Source: Mycobacterium sp.
Lineage (GTDB): Bacteria > Actinomycetota > Actinomycetes > Mycobacteriales > Mycobacteriaceae
Direction of reading: 5' to 3'
DNA: 64,000 nt
Assembly (NCBI GenBank): GCA_016197405.1
Contig: JACPVR010000001.1
Span: 62,001 to 126,000 of the forward strand
Shown here in pieces: positions 63,276-64,000 of this stretch. The notes under the pieces were generated by a model. The model did not search any database and was not told where the DNA came from. It was given only the letters and a program-made list of their open reading frames with translations. Within the stretch, counting starts at the first letter, position 1, and each line of letters begins with the position of its first letter. Both the position numbers and the translations under genes were made by a program.

Positions 63276-64000
63276 CCGTCGATTTCGACCGGCTCGGAGT
63301 GGGACCGGGCACCAAGATGATCGATGTGGGCGCGGGCGCCGGCAGGCACAGTTTCGAGGCCTACCGGCGTGGCGCGGACATCATCGCGTTCGACATGGAC
63401 GCCGCGGAGCTGGCCAATGTCGCGACGATGTTCGAGGCGATGGCACAGGCCGGCGAGGTCCCCGAATCGGCCCGGGCCCAGGCCGTGGTCGGTAACGCCC
63501 TGGAACTGCCCTATCCCGACGCCACCTTCGATGTGGTGATCGCCTCGGAGATTCTCGAGCATGTGCCCGAGGACGAAGCCGCCATCGCCGAATTGATCCG
63601 GGTGCTCAAACCCGGTGGGTCGTTGGCTGTCACGGTGCCGCGCTGGTTGCCCGAACGGATCTGCTGGCTGCTCTCCGACGAGTATCACGCCAACGAGGGC
63701 GGCCACGTCCGGATCTACAAGGCCAGTGAACTGCGCGCCAAGATCGCCGGCCGTGGGATGGCCTTCACGGGGTCACATCATGCGCACGGCCTGCATTCAC
63801 CGTTCTGGTGGCTCAAATGCGCTGTGGGAGTTGAAGAATCCGAGCACCCCGCCGTCACCGCCTATCACAAGATGCTGGTGTGGGACATGATGCAACGCCC
63901 GTTGCTCACCCGTGCCGCCGAGGCGGCACTGGATCCGTTGATCGGCAAGAGCGTGGCGCTGTATTTCGGCAAGCCGGCACGGGCGCGGGATTCGGCGGTC
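63269..64000 (+). CDS. SAM-dependent methyltransferase, partial at window end
   Basis: This open frame runs to the window edge (244 codons, no stop). GTG 63269 overlaps the glycosyltransferase end by 7 bp. Motif I MIDVGAGAGRHSFEAYRRGA (about residues 17-36), then IIAFDMD, AQAVVGNALELPYPDATFDVVIASEILEHVPEDE, and LKPGGSLAVTVPRWLPE identify a class I methyltransferase. A glycosyltransferase/methyltransferase pair fits synthesis of a methylated sugar on an envelope molecule. Confidence 0.86.
   Translation, partial: MLTVDFDRLGVGPGTKMIDVGAGAGRHSFEAYRRGADIIAFDMDAAELANVATMFEAMAQAGEVPESARAQAVVGNALELPYPDATFDVVIASEILEHVPEDEAAIAELIRVLKPGGSLAVTVPRWLPERICWLLSDEYHANEGGHVRIYKASELRAKIAGRGMAFTGSHHAHGLHSPFWWLKCAVGVEESEHPAVTAYHKMLVWDMMQRPLLTRAAEAALDPLIGKSVALYFGKPARARDSAV

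Overview
The window is a GC-rich actinobacterial chromosome segment, best placed in Mycobacteriaceae and probably a fast-growing Mycolicibacterium. The main evidence is a hydroxamate peptide-siderophore locus of exochelin type under IdeR-like boxes, an MmpS/MmpL pair, a secreted haemophore-type protein, the GH65/beta-phosphoglucomutase pair known as Rv3400-Rv3401 in M. tuberculosis, a PncA that keeps M. tuberculosis residue numbering, FprB, ANTAR and STAS regulators, and several starts that look leaderless. I saw no tRNA, rRNA, insertion sequence, prophage or CRISPR array.

Region 1 (1-7.0 kb) is the end of a siderophore cluster: the last module and thioesterase of an NRPS, a ferric-siderophore-binding lipoprotein, an aspartate decarboxylase (PanD) and an L-ornithine/lysine N-monooxygenase, with two IdeR-like boxes between the divergent transcripts. 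PanD inside this locus suggests dedicated beta-alanine supply to the peptide. Region 2 (7.0-13.2 kb) holds an MbcA/RES-type toxin-antitoxin pair, a LigB/YgiD-type dioxygenase, and a compact uracil-catabolism (URC) operon of GTP-cyclohydrolase-II-like URC1, DUF1688/URC4, uracil phosphoribosyltransferase and a TetR regulator.

Region 3 (13.2-26.4 kb) holds two paralogous membrane proteins with orphan haem-copper-oxidase subunit III/IV-like (NorE/NorF-like) proteins, a DMT transporter, a STAS/anti-sigma-kinase pair, a 1082-residue secreted Gly/Ala-rich repeat protein, enzymes (hotdog thioesterase, 2-hydroxyacid dehydrogenase, agmatinase) and FprB. Region 4 (26.4-39.8 kb) carries transporters (NCS1, MscS, MFS, EamA with a divergent LysR), a zinc metallopeptidase, a GAF-ANTAR protein, another STAS protein, the GH65/beta-PGM pair and a haemophore-like protein.

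Region 5 (40-47.5 kb) has a minus-strand operon (acyl-CoA-dehydrogenase-like, PIG-L deacetylase, NodS-like methyltransferase, endonuclease/phosphatase-like) facing a plus-strand hemerythrin/GT2/FAD-reductase operon. Together they carry the enzyme set expected of an uncharacterised glycoconjugate pathway. Region 6 (47.5-64 kb) has a marR-mmpS-mmpL operon, a complete polyamine ABC importer whose ATPase seems to start at CTG, pncA, a 972-residue kinase/class-III-aminotransferase fusion of the phospho-lyase type, an MBL hydrolase, and the start of a glycosyltransferase/methyltransferase operon behind a 20-bp palindrome.

Family assignments come from motifs read by eye; no database search was run. 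Starts were chosen from ribosome-binding sites, overlaps and family N-termini.
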